64,000 nucleotides of DNA from Thermoplasmata archaeon (lineage in GTDB: Archaea > Thermoplasmatota > Thermoplasmata > Lutacidiplasmatales > UBA184): assembly GCA_021817245.1 (NCBI GenBank), contig JAKAVQ010000004.1:51403-115402 (forward strand). Direction: 5' to 3'. The number at the start of each line of letters is the position of its first letter. The first letter of the stretch is position 1. The notes under the pieces are model-generated. The model did not search any database. It saw only the letters and a program-made list of their open reading frames with translations, and was not told the origin of the DNA. Position numbers and translations under genes: made by a program. This document shows positions 43,834-52,293 of this stretch, piece by piece.

Positions 43834-45960
43834 ATGGCGGAGGCCCAGAACGACCGGGAGGCCCGAGAAGCCAAAGAGGATGAGATGCGCCTTTCCGAGG
43901 CGGAGATCGCGGTCCACTGGAAGGAAGAGGAGTACTTCCACCCGACCCCGAAATTCATCGGGCAGGCGAACCTCACGGATCCGGCGGTTCTGGAGCGGTT
44001 CTCGGAGAAGAACTTCCCGGAATGCTATCGCGAGTACGCCGACCTCCTGACTTGGGACAAGTACTGGACGACGACGCTCGACTCGAGCAACGCGCCGTTC
44101 TGGAAGTGGTTCGTTGGCGGCAAGCTGAACGTCTCCTACAACTGCATCGACCGCCACCTCGACAAGCACGCCAACAAGGCGGCGATCCTCTGGGTCTCCG
44201 AAGCGGAGGACGACCCCGTCGTGGCCCTCACCTTCCAGGAGCTGTACGTTCAGGTCAACGAGATGGCCGCCCTGCTCCGGGACTTCTGCGGGCTCAAGAC
44301 CGGCGACCGGGTGACGATTCACATGCCGATGGTGCCCGAACTACCGGTGACGATGCTCGCCTGTGCGCGGCTGGGCATCATCCACTCGGTCGTGTTCGGC
44401 GGCTTCAGCGGGGAGGCCTGCGGCGCCCGGATCGTCGACTCGGGAAGCCGGGTCCTGATCACGATGGACGGCTACTACCGCAGCGGCAAGGTCATCGATC
44501 ACAAGGCCTCCGCGGACATCGCGGTCAAGAAGGCGGCCGAGGAGGGCCAGAAGGTCGACAAGGTCCTGATCTGGCGGCGGTTCCGGGACCGCGCCGCGAG
44601 CTCGACGCCGATGGTCGAGGGCCGGGACTATGTCGTCAACGAGGAGCTGAAGCGTTACGCCGGCCACCGGATCGCCCCGGTGTCGATGCCGGCCGAGGCT
44701 CCGTTCTTCCTGATGTACACGAGCGGCTCCACGGGGAAGCCGAAGGGGGTCCAGCACTCCACCGGCGGCTACCTCGCCTACGTCACGGGGGCCTCGAAGT
44801 TCATTCAGGACATCCACACGACGGATGTCTACTGGTGCATGGCCGACATCGGGTGGATCACCGGTCACTCGTTCATCGTCTACGGACCGCTCGCGCTCGC
44901 CGCGACGACGGTGATGTACGAGGGGGTGCCGACGTTCCCGGACGCCGGGCGTCCTTGGCGGATCGCCCAGCGGCTCGGGGTGAACATCTTCCATACGTCC
45001 CCGACGGCGATCCGGATGCTGCGCAAGCTCGGGCCGGACGAGCCGAAGAAGTACGACCTGCACTTCAAGTGCATGACGACGGTCGGGGAGCCGATCGAGC
45101 CGGAAGCGTGGCTCTGGTACTACCACACGGTCGGCCGCGGCAAGGCGGCGATCACCGACACCTGGTGGCTCACGGAGACCGGAGGGTTCCTCTGCTCGAC
45201 CAAACCCGCGATCGATCCGATGAAGCCCGGCAGTACCGGGCCGCCCATGCCCGGGATCTACCCCGTCATCTACGACGAGCACGGGAAGGAGATACCTCCC
45301 GGCTCGAACCGCGCCGGGAACATCTGCATCCGGAATCCGTGGCCGGGGCTCATGCAGACGATCTGGGGCGACAACGAGCGGTTCGTCCGCCAGTACTACG
45401 GGAAGTACAACAAGAACAAGAACTCGACCGACTGGCACGACTGGCCGTGGCTCGCCGGCGACGGGGCGCTCTGGGCGAAGGACGGCTACGTCCGCATTCT
45501 CGGCCGCATCGACGACGTGATCAATGTGGCCGGTCACCGTCTCGGGACCAAGGAGCTCGAGTCGGCGTGCCTCACGGTGCCCGAGATCGCGGAGGCGGCG
45601 GTCGTCCCGATCGTGGACGCCGAGCGCGGCCGGGTGCCGGAGGTTTACGTTTCGCTGAAGCCCGGGGTCAAGGCCGACCCCGAGATCATGGCCCGGGTGA
45701 CCCGGGCGATCGAGACCAACATCGGCAAGATCGCCCGCCCGCGGATGGTGCGGATCGTACCGGACATGCCGAAGACCCGGTCGGGGAAGATCATGCGCAG
45801 GGTCCTCGCCTCGATCTCGAACTCGATGGACTACGGCGACATCACCACGCTCTCGAACCCCGAGGTCGTCGAGCAGATCCGAGTCCAGGTGCAGGGCGCC
45901 GGACCGGTACGCAAGAAGGAAGGTCCCGAGGACATCAAGAGGTTCGGCGAGACGACCTGA
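43834..45960 (+). CDS. acs: Acetyl-CoA synthetase (AMP-forming)
   Basis: 708 residues from ATG 43834, slightly longer than the bacterial enzyme because of an acidic N-terminal helix (EREAKEDEMRLSEAE-like). ANL-superfamily motifs: FLMYTSGSTGKPKGVQHSTG (P-loop), CMADIGWITGHSFIVYGPL, ITDTWWLTETGG, DGYVRILGRIDDVINVAGHR (hinge Asp/Arg), and PKTRSGKIMRRVL (catalytic, acetylatable Lys). It makes acetyl-CoA from acetate, ATP and CoA via acetyl-AMP. With the GPR1/FUN34/YaaH-type transporter at 53532 it suggests acetate uptake and use. A strong hairpin follows the stop. Confidence 0.95.
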   Translation: MAEAQNDREAREAKEDEMRLSEAEIAVHWKEEEYFHPTPKFIGQANLTDPAVLERFSEKNFPECYREYADLLTWDKYWTTTLDSSNAPFWKWFVGGKLNVSYNCIDRHLDKHANKAAILWVSEAEDDPVVALTFQELYVQVNEMAALLRDFCGLKTGDRVTIHMPMVPELPVTMLACARLGIIHSVVFGGFSGEACGARIVDSGSRVLITMDGYYRSGKVIDHKASADIAVKKAAEEGQKVDKVLIWRRFRDRAASSTPMVEGRDYVVNEELKRYAGHRIAPVSMPAEAPFFLMYTSGSTGKPKGVQHSTGGYLAYVTGASKFIQDIHTTDVYWCMADIGWITGHSFIVYGPLALAATTVMYEGVPTFPDAGRPWRIAQRLGVNIFHTSPTAIRMLRKLGPDEPKKYDLHFKCMTTVGEPIEPEAWLWYYHTVGRGKAAITDTWWLTETGGFLCSTKPAIDPMKPGSTGPPMPGIYPVIYDEHGKEIPPGSNRAGNICIRNPWPGLMQTIWGDNERFVRQYYGKYNKNKNSTDWHDWPWLAGDGALWAKDGYVRILGRIDDVINVAGHRLGTKELESACLTVPEIAEAAVVPIVDAERGRVPEVYVSLKPGVKADPEIMARVTRAIETNIGKIARPRMVRIVPDMPKTRSGKIMRRVLASISNSMDYGDITTLSNPEVVEQIRVQVQGAGPVRKKEGPEDIKRFGETT

Positions 45961-45975
45961 GCCTACCGTTCCGCC

Positions 45976-46013
45976 CCGGCGGCGCCCGCAGAGATCCTGC
46001 GGGACGCCGCCGG
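45976..46013 (+). terminator. Hairpin after acs
   Basis: Near-perfect inverted repeat starting 15 nt after the stop: CCGGCGGCGCCCGCAG, loop AGATC, CTGCGGGACGCCGCCGG; 16 bp with one bulged A. Pyrimidine-rich AGCCCTTTCCGTTCCC follows. Archaeal termination normally depends on T-tracts, so it may instead stabilise or regulate the mRNA end. Confidence 0.5.
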
Positions 46014-46128
46014 AGCCCTTTCCGTTCCCTCGCCGGGTGCGGGAGCGTGCTCCCGGAGGATCGTTGGCACGCGACGCGGGGCCGGGGCTCCCCGCAGGGG
46101 CTCGACGACGCGGGCGAACGGTCCCTGC

Positions 46129-46269
46129 TCACGCCACGTCGATCCGAGGGTCCTTGAGATCGAATCGACTCCCGCACGCCGTGCACTCCACGTAGCAGTG
46201 GACGTCCCCGCTGATCGGCTCGGTGAGGCGGCCGCCGCAGTTCGGACAGCCTTTCGGTTCGTCGCTCAT
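46129..46269 (-). CDS. 46-residue zinc-ribbon microprotein
   Basis: An ORF below the track cutoff, ATG 46269 to TGA 46129. The sequence starts MSDEPKGCPNCGGRLTEPIS and has CPNCGG and CTACGS knuckles with a central HCYVEC, ending FDLKDPRIDVA. A rubredoxin-like zinc ribbon is likely. Partner unknown. Confidence 0.6.
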   Translation of the reverse strand: MSDEPKGCPNCGGRLTEPISGDVHCYVECTACGSRFDLKDPRIDVA

Positions 46270-46369
46270 GGGTCCGCCGCCTCCTTCCGAGGTACCGATC
46301 GGCAGGACCCGGCAGTACTAGCCGTGCTCGCCCCGACCCGCATCGAAGCGATCCCGGTCGTCGTTCGTC

Positions 46370-47080
46370 CTAAACGCGGGCCGGAGCGTAGGAACGGATC
46401 TGGAGCAGATGGAAGGAGACGAGGATCGTCCAGAGCAGCGCGGGAGCGAGGGTCAGCCGCTCCATCCCTCCCGCGCCAAAGGCGGACCAGAGCCCTCCCC
46501 AGTCGTACGCGCGCGCCGCCAGGAGACCGACCGCCACGAGGCCGACGAGCCCGGAGAGGACCGTGTAGACCCGGTACCCGTCCCAGCGGGTATCGCGGAA
46601 CATCGCGAACCCGAGGACCACGAGCGCGAGGTTCGCGCCCACGAACGCGAGCAGGGCCGCGACGAGGTGGGCGGTGAGCGCGACGTTCTCGGGGGCGAGG
46701 CCGACCCCGATCGCCCCGATCCCGGCGACGACGAGGAGGCCGAGCGCGATGCGGCGGATCGGTCGGGTCGGAAACGCCGTCGGGATCCAGAGGACGCCCA
46801 GAATGAGGAGGATCCCGAGGACGATGATCGAGCCGTTGAAGACGTCGTGCCATGGCGAGCAGACGAAGCGGCCCATGACCTGGCCGCAGCCGACCGCGCC
46901 CAGATCGCTGATGTAGTTGTGCGCGAGGCTGTAGTTCGGGTTCCCGAGATGGGCATCCCACGCGAGCTGCACGGCGACCTGGGCCAGGACGAACTGGACC
47001 GCGCCGACGATCCAGAGGACCGCCGCCCGGTGGACGGACCGGTGCACGAGCGGTCCATAGCGTCCGCTCGGGGATTCCAT
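46370..47080 (-). CDS. DUF998 family membrane protein
   Basis: 236 residues with six helices, starting at ATG 47080. It has the family signature YSLAHNYISDLGAVGCG after helix 1, CSPWHDVFNGSIIVLGILL, and VGLAPENVALTAHLVAALLAF. Members of DUF998 are integral membrane proteins without an established activity. The flanking genes on both sides encode 46-residue zinc-binding microproteins on the same strand, with gaps of 32 nt upstream and 100 nt downstream, so a three-gene unit is possible. Confidence 0.75.
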   Translation of the reverse strand: MESPSGRYGPLVHRSVHRAAVLWIVGAVQFVLAQVAVQLAWDAHLGNPNYSLAHNYISDLGAVGCGQVMGRFVCSPWHDVFNGSIIVLGILLILGVLWIPTAFPTRPIRRIALGLLVVAGIGAIGVGLAPENVALTAHLVAALLAFVGANLALVVLGFAMFRDTRWDGYRVYTVLSGLVGLVAVGLLAARAYDWGGLWSAFGAGGMERLTLAPALLWTILVSFHLLQIRSYAPARV

Positions 47081-47112
47081 GATCCGGTCGGGGCGGACGG
47101 AAGGGCGAGGGC

Positions 47113-47253
47113 TCAGTCTTCCCGGGCGTTGCGCTGGTAGGAGGCTTCGCTCGCGCGCTTCAGGCGGGCGCCGTCGCGGTCACAGGTCGGATGGGGCGGC
47201 GCGGGGTCGATCACGTAGCCCCCCCCGCATTTCGGACACTCGTAGTACGGCAT
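47113..47253 (-). CDS. 46-residue zinc-binding microprotein
   Basis: ATG 47253 is chosen, with TATA-like GTTTATGAA (47283-47291) about 34 nt upstream; ATG 47280 is too close to the box. The sequence starts MPYYECPKCGGGYVIDPAPP, with CPKC and a later HPTCDRDG, suggesting a zinc knuckle, and a basic C-terminal helix. The long track ORF over this locus is otherwise antisense to the methyltransferase. Confidence 0.55.
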   Translation of the reverse strand: MPYYECPKCGGGYVIDPAPPHPTCDRDGARLKRASEASYQRNARED

Positions 47254-47352
47254 GGGAACGCACTCGAGCACAGTGACCATCCGTTCATAAACCGTGCGGG
47301 GTCCCCGAAGTCCCCCGGAAAACGCTATCCCCGGTCCGCGGAGGGACCCGGC

Positions 47353-48306
47353 ATGGGTCCCGGCCGGTCGCGCACCGCACTCCGTCTCGCACCAGGGCGG
47401 CGGAGCGCCGACCGTAGGATCGGCCGTCGCCGCCCGTCGGGGGGCGGGCCGTCCGCTCGGGATCGCTTCCGCGAAGTCGACCGCTACCGGGCCGAGCGGG
47501 AATGGCAGAGGTACGAGGGGACCGCCCAGCGGGACCTTTACCGGGAGCTGCGCGAACGGTTCCTCGAGCGCCACTCGGGCCCCGCCCGGTGGGCCGCGGA
47601 CCTCGGGTCCGGGCCGGGCCGCTTCACGGGACGTCTCGGCGGGCCGGGAACCCGCCGGGTCGCGGTGGACCTCTCCCTGGAGATGCTGGCGCTGCTCGAA
47701 GCGCGAGAGCGTCGACCCGAGGTCCGGGCGACTCTCGACCGCGTCCGGGCCGACGCGGCCCGGAGCCCGTTCGCCCCCGGTAGCTTCGAGGCCGTCGCCC
47801 TCCTCGGCAACGCGCTCGGATTTGCGGGCGCGGAGAGCGAACGCCTCTGGAGGGCGGCCCTGAGCCTCGTGCACCCGGGAGGTACGCTGACCCTCGAGAT
47901 CGCTCCGGGCCCGGGCGAGCGCTCCCGCTACCTCGTGCGGCTACCCCCGACGAGCGTCGCCCGGCTCCTGCGCGCCCCGCTCGTTGCGGTCCGCCCGCGG
48001 GTGGAGCGGGAGGGATTCGCCCCGGAGCCCGAGCGCCGGGCCGGCCCTCGGGAGTTCCGTCGCTTTTCCCCCGACGAAGTGACGCGACGGCTCGTCTCGG
48101 CCGGCTGGGAGGTCCGCGAGGTGACGGCCGTGGCCCCCGCGCTCGGGACCGACGCGGCCCGGCTCGAGGCGGTCCGACCGGACGCGAAGGCGTGGGCCCA
48201 CCTCCTCGAGCTCGAGGAGCAGCTCGGGCGAATGCCGGCCCGGGGGGCCCGGGCAGCCGCTGTGCTCATCGCGGCGCGACGGCCCCTGTCCAACGGGCAG
48301 GATTAA
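47353..48306 (+). CDS. Class I SAM-dependent methyltransferase
   Basis: 317 residues from ATG 47353, about 26 nt after TATA-like ACGCTATCC, so leaderless. The SAM-binding domain is visible: WAADLGSGPGRFTGRL (motif I), VAVDLSLEMLALLEA (motif II Asp), FEAVALLGNALGFAG and HPGGTLTLEIAPG. An N-terminal Arg-rich segment (about 45 residues) and a C-terminal domain with AAAVLIAARRP complete it. Small-molecule or lipid substrate is likely but unknown. The divergent zinc microprotein shares the upstream gap. Confidence 0.78.
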   Translation: MGPGRSRTALRLAPGRRSADRRIGRRRPSGGGPSARDRFREVDRYRAEREWQRYEGTAQRDLYRELRERFLERHSGPARWAADLGSGPGRFTGRLGGPGTRRVAVDLSLEMLALLEARERRPEVRATLDRVRADAARSPFAPGSFEAVALLGNALGFAGAESERLWRAALSLVHPGGTLTLEIAPGPGERSRYLVRLPPTSVARLLRAPLVAVRPRVEREGFAPEPERRAGPREFRRFSPDEVTRRLVSAGWEVREVTAVAPALGTDAARLEAVRPDAKAWAHLLELEEQLGRMPARGARAAAVLIAARRPLSNGQD

Positions 48307-48309
48307 GTA
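48299..48309 (+). promoter_or_regulatory. TATA/BRE box for membrane KaiC-like gene
   Basis: AGGATTAAGTA, identical to the 11-mer before the paralog at 32470-32480. It overlaps the 3' end of the methyltransferase gene; predicted start near 48331, leader about 14 nt. Confidence 0.55.
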
Positions 48310-48344
48310 ACCGCCGCCCCCCATTTCTTCGCGAGAGAACCTCC

Positions 48345-51152
48345 ATGGCAAAGGTGCCGGCGGCCTCAACTCCGCCACCGGCGTCCCGCACGGTTACGGT
48401 CCCGGGTCCGACCGGACGGACCGCCGCTCGATCCTCGCGTTCGGCCGCGCCGGCGAAGCCGGGCACCCGCGCGGTCACGGTCCCGTCGGCCGCGGACTTC
48501 CAGCACGCCGAGAAGGATGCCCTCCTCCAACTGCGGATCGGCCGCTCCGCGCACCTCTACGCGGTGATCGCGTCGGCGGCCCTCGCGCTCGACGCCGTCC
48601 TCCTGCTCTTCTTCTACCCCCACCTCCCGTCGCTCGGCGCCGGGGACCATGGCTCCCTCGCGGTCGAGCGGACCTTCTTCCTCGTGCTGCCCCTCCTTGG
48701 GGGGCTTGCGCTCTCCGTCGTGGGGCTCGCGTCGAAGTGGGAGGCGTTCCAGCTCTGGCCGTGGGAGGCCCACTTCTCGACGACGGTGGGCGCGGTCGCC
48801 GTGAACACCCTCCTCGCGCTGGTCTACGGCCTGCGGGTCGGCGGCGTGGGCCCGTTCGCCGCGATCCCCCTGTATCCCTCGTTCTATCCGGCCGAGCTCG
48901 CCGGTATCACGCTGGCACTGGTCGGGATCGTGCTGACCTGGTCCGGCTGGAGCGGCCGGCAGTGGGCGAGTGCGCTCTCCGCGCTGCTCGCCGTCGGCAG
49001 CGCCGCCCTCCTCGTGGTACCCCCACCGGGGGCCTCGGGGGATGCGGACGTGCTCGCCGTCAGTCTGTTCATCTCGGCGATCCTCTACCAGACCTCAGGC
49101 TCGTTCCTCCACCTGATCTCGTCCGGGACCCGCCCGCACGAACGCGAGCTCATCACCTCCGGCCAGAGCCGGATGTTCCGCCTCGCGGACGAGCTCAAGC
49201 AGCGGGACGACGCGATCCGGTTCCGGGAGACGGCCCTCGTCCAGCGGGAGGCCCAGGTCGAGAACGCCTTCCTCTCGGTCCGCCGGCAGCACGACAGCCT
49301 CGAGGAAGCACGCCACCAGCTCGACGACCTCGAGGAGGACTACCGCAAGCGCTCCGACGTGCTCGCCCTCCAGGAACAGAGCTGGGCCGGGCGGATCGCC
49401 GAGAGCGACACGAAGAGCCGTCTGAACGACGATAAGTCGAAGGCGCTCGAGCTCCGGGAGCAAGAGGTCGCCCGGCAGATTCCCCATCTCTCCGCTCGTG
49501 AGCAGCGCCTCGTGGCCCGGGAAGGGGAGCAGACGAAGCGCGACGTGGAGCTCACCCAGCGCCAGCAGGCGCTCGACCAGCGGGACCAGGGCGTCAAGGA
49601 GGCCGAGGCCCGCCTCGCCTCCCGCCGCCAGGAGCTCGACCAGCGGACGCAGGAGCTCCTGCGAAAGGAGGGGGACGTGACCGCACGGACCCTGTCCCCC
49701 GGGGGAGCGGACGCGGTCGCCGCCGCTGGGGGAGGCAGGGCGACGGAGGCCGACCCCGCTCGCGAGGCCCGCCTCCGACAGCTCCAGGCCGCGCTCGACG
49801 AACAGAACGTCCAGCTCGGCAAGCGGGCGCGCGAGCTCGCGGAGCGGGCCAAGACCGTCGAGGCCGCGCTTCAGCGCTCGGCAGAGCAGCAGGCCGACAT
49901 CGCCGCCCGCGAGGCGAACCTCCGCCAGGGGGAGTCCGAGCTCGCGGACCTGAAGAAGAGCGCCGGCGAGCGCCAAGCCCGCTACGATTCCGCCGTCAAG
50001 GAGTACGAGGGCCGGCTCGAGGAGGTCGGCCGAGAGTCCTCCGAGGCCGCCCGGAAGGCGGCGGACGCGGAGCAACGCCTGAAGACCGTCACCGAACGGG
50101 AGGGACTCCTCGCCTCCCGGGGGGAGCGGCTGCGCACCCTCGCCTCCCAGCTCGACCGCCGGGAAGGAGAGCTCACGGCGAGGGAGGCCGCGCTCGTTGC
50201 GGCGGAGGACGAGGTCGGCCTTCGGCGCCAGGCGGCCGCGCGGTCCGCGGCTTCCTCCGGTCCCCGAGCCTCCTCCTCCACGGCCGCCGGTGCGGCCGGC
50301 GGCGCCGGCCGAGAGCGCGCGGTCGCCACGGCGCCGTCCGGTGGGATCCGGGACATCGCGACCGAGGGCGCCGACCCCGGGAAGGAGGCCGCCGCTGGCG
50401 ACATGCTCGCGCCGCTGACCGGCCGCCGGTTCGGCGACCGTCTGCCGACCGGGACCGCCCGACTCGATGACCTGCTCCTCGGAGGGATCCCGCCGCGGGG
50501 ACACATCGTGCTCCTCGGCGACGCGTTCGTGGGGAAGGAGGTCGTGCTGTACGGGTTCGTTGCGGAGGGCCTGAAGCGGGGGGAACCCGTGATCCTGGTG
50601 ACCGCGGCGCGTTCTCCGGCCGAGGTGGCGCAGAGCCTCGGCGTCGTCCAGCCGCAGTTCCTCGAGTACGAGCAGATGGGCCTCGTCCACTGGATCGACG
50701 CCTCGGGTTCCGGCGCCCGGCCGGACGGCCACCACGTGGTGCTCCAAAGCTCGGACGACCGGGCCGGGATTCTCTCGAACCTGGTCAAGGTCGCCAAGGA
50801 GCTCGGCGGGGAGGGCGCGCCCCCGGTACGGGTCGGGTTCCTCGGCCTCGCCGCGGTGCTGGCGCACGGCGACGAGCGGGTCGGATTCTCCTTCCTCCAG
50901 AACGTCGTCGGGATCTTGAAGCCCCGCGATGCCCTCGCGATGTACTCCCTGGAGAGCGGGGCGCTCAGCGAGGCCCAGGTCGAGACGCTCCTGAGCCGGA
51001 TGGACGGGGCGATCCTCTTCCGCCAGGACCGGGACCGGCTCTTCCTGTCGGTGAAGGGGTTCGGCGAGGTCGAGACTCGGGAGTGGATCGAGTGTCGGGC
51101 CACCCCGCGGGGCCTCGTTGTCGGGTCGTTCGCGCTCGAGCGGATCCGCTGA
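48345..51152 (+). CDS. Membrane-anchored long coiled-coil protein with C-terminal KaiC-like domain
   Basis: 935 residues from ATG 48345. Order: disordered basic N-terminus; about six helices (residues 70-260, HLYAVIASAALALDAVLLLFF to SLFISAILYQTSGSFLHLI); a coiled coil of about 350 residues (for example LADELKQRDDAIRFRETALV, QRQQALDQRDQGVKEAEARL); an Ala/Ser-rich hinge; and a KaiC/RAD55-like domain from about residue 680 (LPTGTARLDDLLLGGIPPRG, ILVTAARSPAEVAQSLGVVQ, LVHWIDASGSG, RVGFSFLQNVVGILKPRDAL). The P-loop reads LLGDAFVGKEV: GK is present but the Ser/Thr after Lys is Glu. Walker B reads VRVGFLGLAAVL, with no Asp. It is likely a membrane-tethered signalling or structural protein rather than a normal ATPase. 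Paralog of 30358. Confidence 0.8.
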   Translation: MAKVPAASTPPPASRTVTVPGPTGRTAARSSRSAAPAKPGTRAVTVPSAADFQHAEKDALLQLRIGRSAHLYAVIASAALALDAVLLLFFYPHLPSLGAGDHGSLAVERTFFLVLPLLGGLALSVVGLASKWEAFQLWPWEAHFSTTVGAVAVNTLLALVYGLRVGGVGPFAAIPLYPSFYPAELAGITLALVGIVLTWSGWSGRQWASALSALLAVGSAALLVVPPPGASGDADVLAVSLFISAILYQTSGSFLHLISSGTRPHERELITSGQSRMFRLADELKQRDDAIRFRETALVQREAQVENAFLSVRRQHDSLEEARHQLDDLEEDYRKRSDVLALQEQSWAGRIAESDTKSRLNDDKSKALELREQEVARQIPHLSAREQRLVAREGEQTKRDVELTQRQQALDQRDQGVKEAEARLASRRQELDQRTQELLRKEGDVTARTLSPGGADAVAAAGGGRATEADPAREARLRQLQAALDEQNVQLGKRARELAERAKTVEAALQRSAEQQADIAAREANLRQGESELADLKKSAGERQARYDSAVKEYEGRLEEVGRESSEAARKAADAEQRLKTVTEREGLLASRGERLRTLASQLDRREGELTAREAALVAAEDEVGLRRQAAARSAASSGPRASSSTAAGAAGGAGRERAVATAPSGGIRDIATEGADPGKEAAAGDMLAPLTGRRFGDRLPTGTARLDDLLLGGIPPRGHIVLLGDAFVGKEVVLYGFVAEGLKRGEPVILVTAARSPAEVAQSLGVVQPQFLEYEQMGLVHWIDASGSGARPDGHHVVLQSSDDRAGILSNLVKVAKELGGEGAPPVRVGFLGLAAVLAHGDERVGFSFLQNVVGILKPRDALAMYSLESGALSEAQVETLLSRMDGAILFRQDRDRLFLSVKGFGEVETREWIECRATPRGLVVGSFALERIR

Positions 51153-51192
51153 CTGAGGACGACCGAAGGGTCGCCGTTACCCGATGCGACGC

Positions 51193-52170
51193 CTACCGGA
51201 CGTAGTCGGCCCGGTCGGCGACGTGGAGCGGGTCCTCCCCCCGGAAGTACCGCCCCAGGTTCTCGAGCGCCTTCGCCAGCACGTACTCCTCCACCCCGGG
51301 GCCGAACCCGGCCGAGTGCGGAGAACCGACGAGGTTCTCGAGCTCATGGAACGGGTGCGCCGCGCGGGTGGTACCCCCGACGAAGTCCTCCTCCCACCAG
51401 ACGTCGAGGGCCGCGCGAAAGTCGGGGTGGGATCGGAGGTGGGCATAGAGCGCGGACTCGTCGACCGTCCCGGCCCGCCCCACGTTCACGTAGACGGCAT
51501 CGGGCCGCATCGCCGAGAGGATCCCCGCGTCCACGGAGCCGCGGGTACTCCGGGTCAGCGGGCGGGCGTCGAAGACGAACTCCCCGTCCGCGACCGCTCG
51601 AGCGGTCTCCGCGGCCGGATACATCGCGTCCGCGTCGGCCGACATCCGCCCGTCGCGGTTGACGCCCACGATCCGCATCTCGAACCCTTGCAGGCGACGA
51701 GCGATCGCCCGGCCGATCTCCCCGTAGCCGAGGATGACCGCCGTCCGGCCGAACAGGACCCGCTGGGAGGGGGCGGGCCGCAGGCGACCCTCGCGGACCT
51801 GCCGGTCGGCCCGCACGAGGTCACGCGCCGCGGCGAGGGCCAGCGCGACGGCGTGCTCGGCCACGAACGGGGCGTACGCGCCTACGTTCCCCGCGATGCG
51901 GACGGATTCTCTGAACCGGTCGAACGGGACGTCGTCGATGCCGGTGTAGATCCTCTGGACGAACCGGAGCGAGGGAGTCTCGGTCGACGCGTACGACCCG
52001 AGCTCCCGCTCGAGCGCTCCGATCAGCATCGCTTCGACCAAGCCCCACTCGGCCGGGGCGGACCCTTCGGCGTACGTCCACGGGACCTGGCCGAGGGCTC
52101 CGTCGATCGCATCGGTGACGGACTCGCGGGGCCGGAGCGTGACCAGGAGGCGCGGGGCCGGTCGGGACAT
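51193..52170 (-). CDS. D-isomer-specific 2-hydroxyacid dehydrogenase
   Basis: 325 residues from ATG 52170 (MSRPAPRLLVTLRP). The Rossmann motif is AVILGYGEIGRAIARRLQGF. The catalytic triad positions are VYVNVGRAGTVDESAL (Arg), ALDVWWEEDF (Glu) and LVGSPHSAGFG (His). The substrate-binding domain at the N-terminus is divergent (FVQRIYTGIDDVPFDRF). It should reduce a 2-oxo acid with NAD(P)H; phosphoglycerate, glyoxylate or other substrates cannot be told apart here. It is divergent from a HAD phosphatase with a 123-nt shared promoter region, a pairing compatible with serine- or glycolate-type metabolism (weak inference). Confidence 0.85.
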   Translation of the reverse strand: MSRPAPRLLVTLRPRESVTDAIDGALGQVPWTYAEGSAPAEWGLVEAMLIGALERELGSYASTETPSLRFVQRIYTGIDDVPFDRFRESVRIAGNVGAYAPFVAEHAVALALAAARDLVRADRQVREGRLRPAPSQRVLFGRTAVILGYGEIGRAIARRLQGFEMRIVGVNRDGRMSADADAMYPAAETARAVADGEFVFDARPLTRSTRGSVDAGILSAMRPDAVYVNVGRAGTVDESALYAHLRSHPDFRAALDVWWEEDFVGGTTRAAHPFHELENLVGSPHSAGFGPGVEEYVLAKALENLGRYFRGEDPLHVADRADYVR

Positions 52171-52293
52171 GGCCGCAGCGAGGACCTCGCCCGTCTTGAG
52201 ACCGACGCCCCCGAGCCCCGGCGGAACGGGTACCCGCGATCGGCTTCCCCGCTGGGGCGAGAGGCTATACGTGCCGCCGGGACGGTACGGTGC

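Noticed and set aside
49095-50867. 590-residue minus-strand ORF opposite the coiled-coil KaiC-like protein
   Set aside because: Leu/Arg/Gly shadow; the plus frame has heptad-rich coiled coil and a KaiC-like domain.
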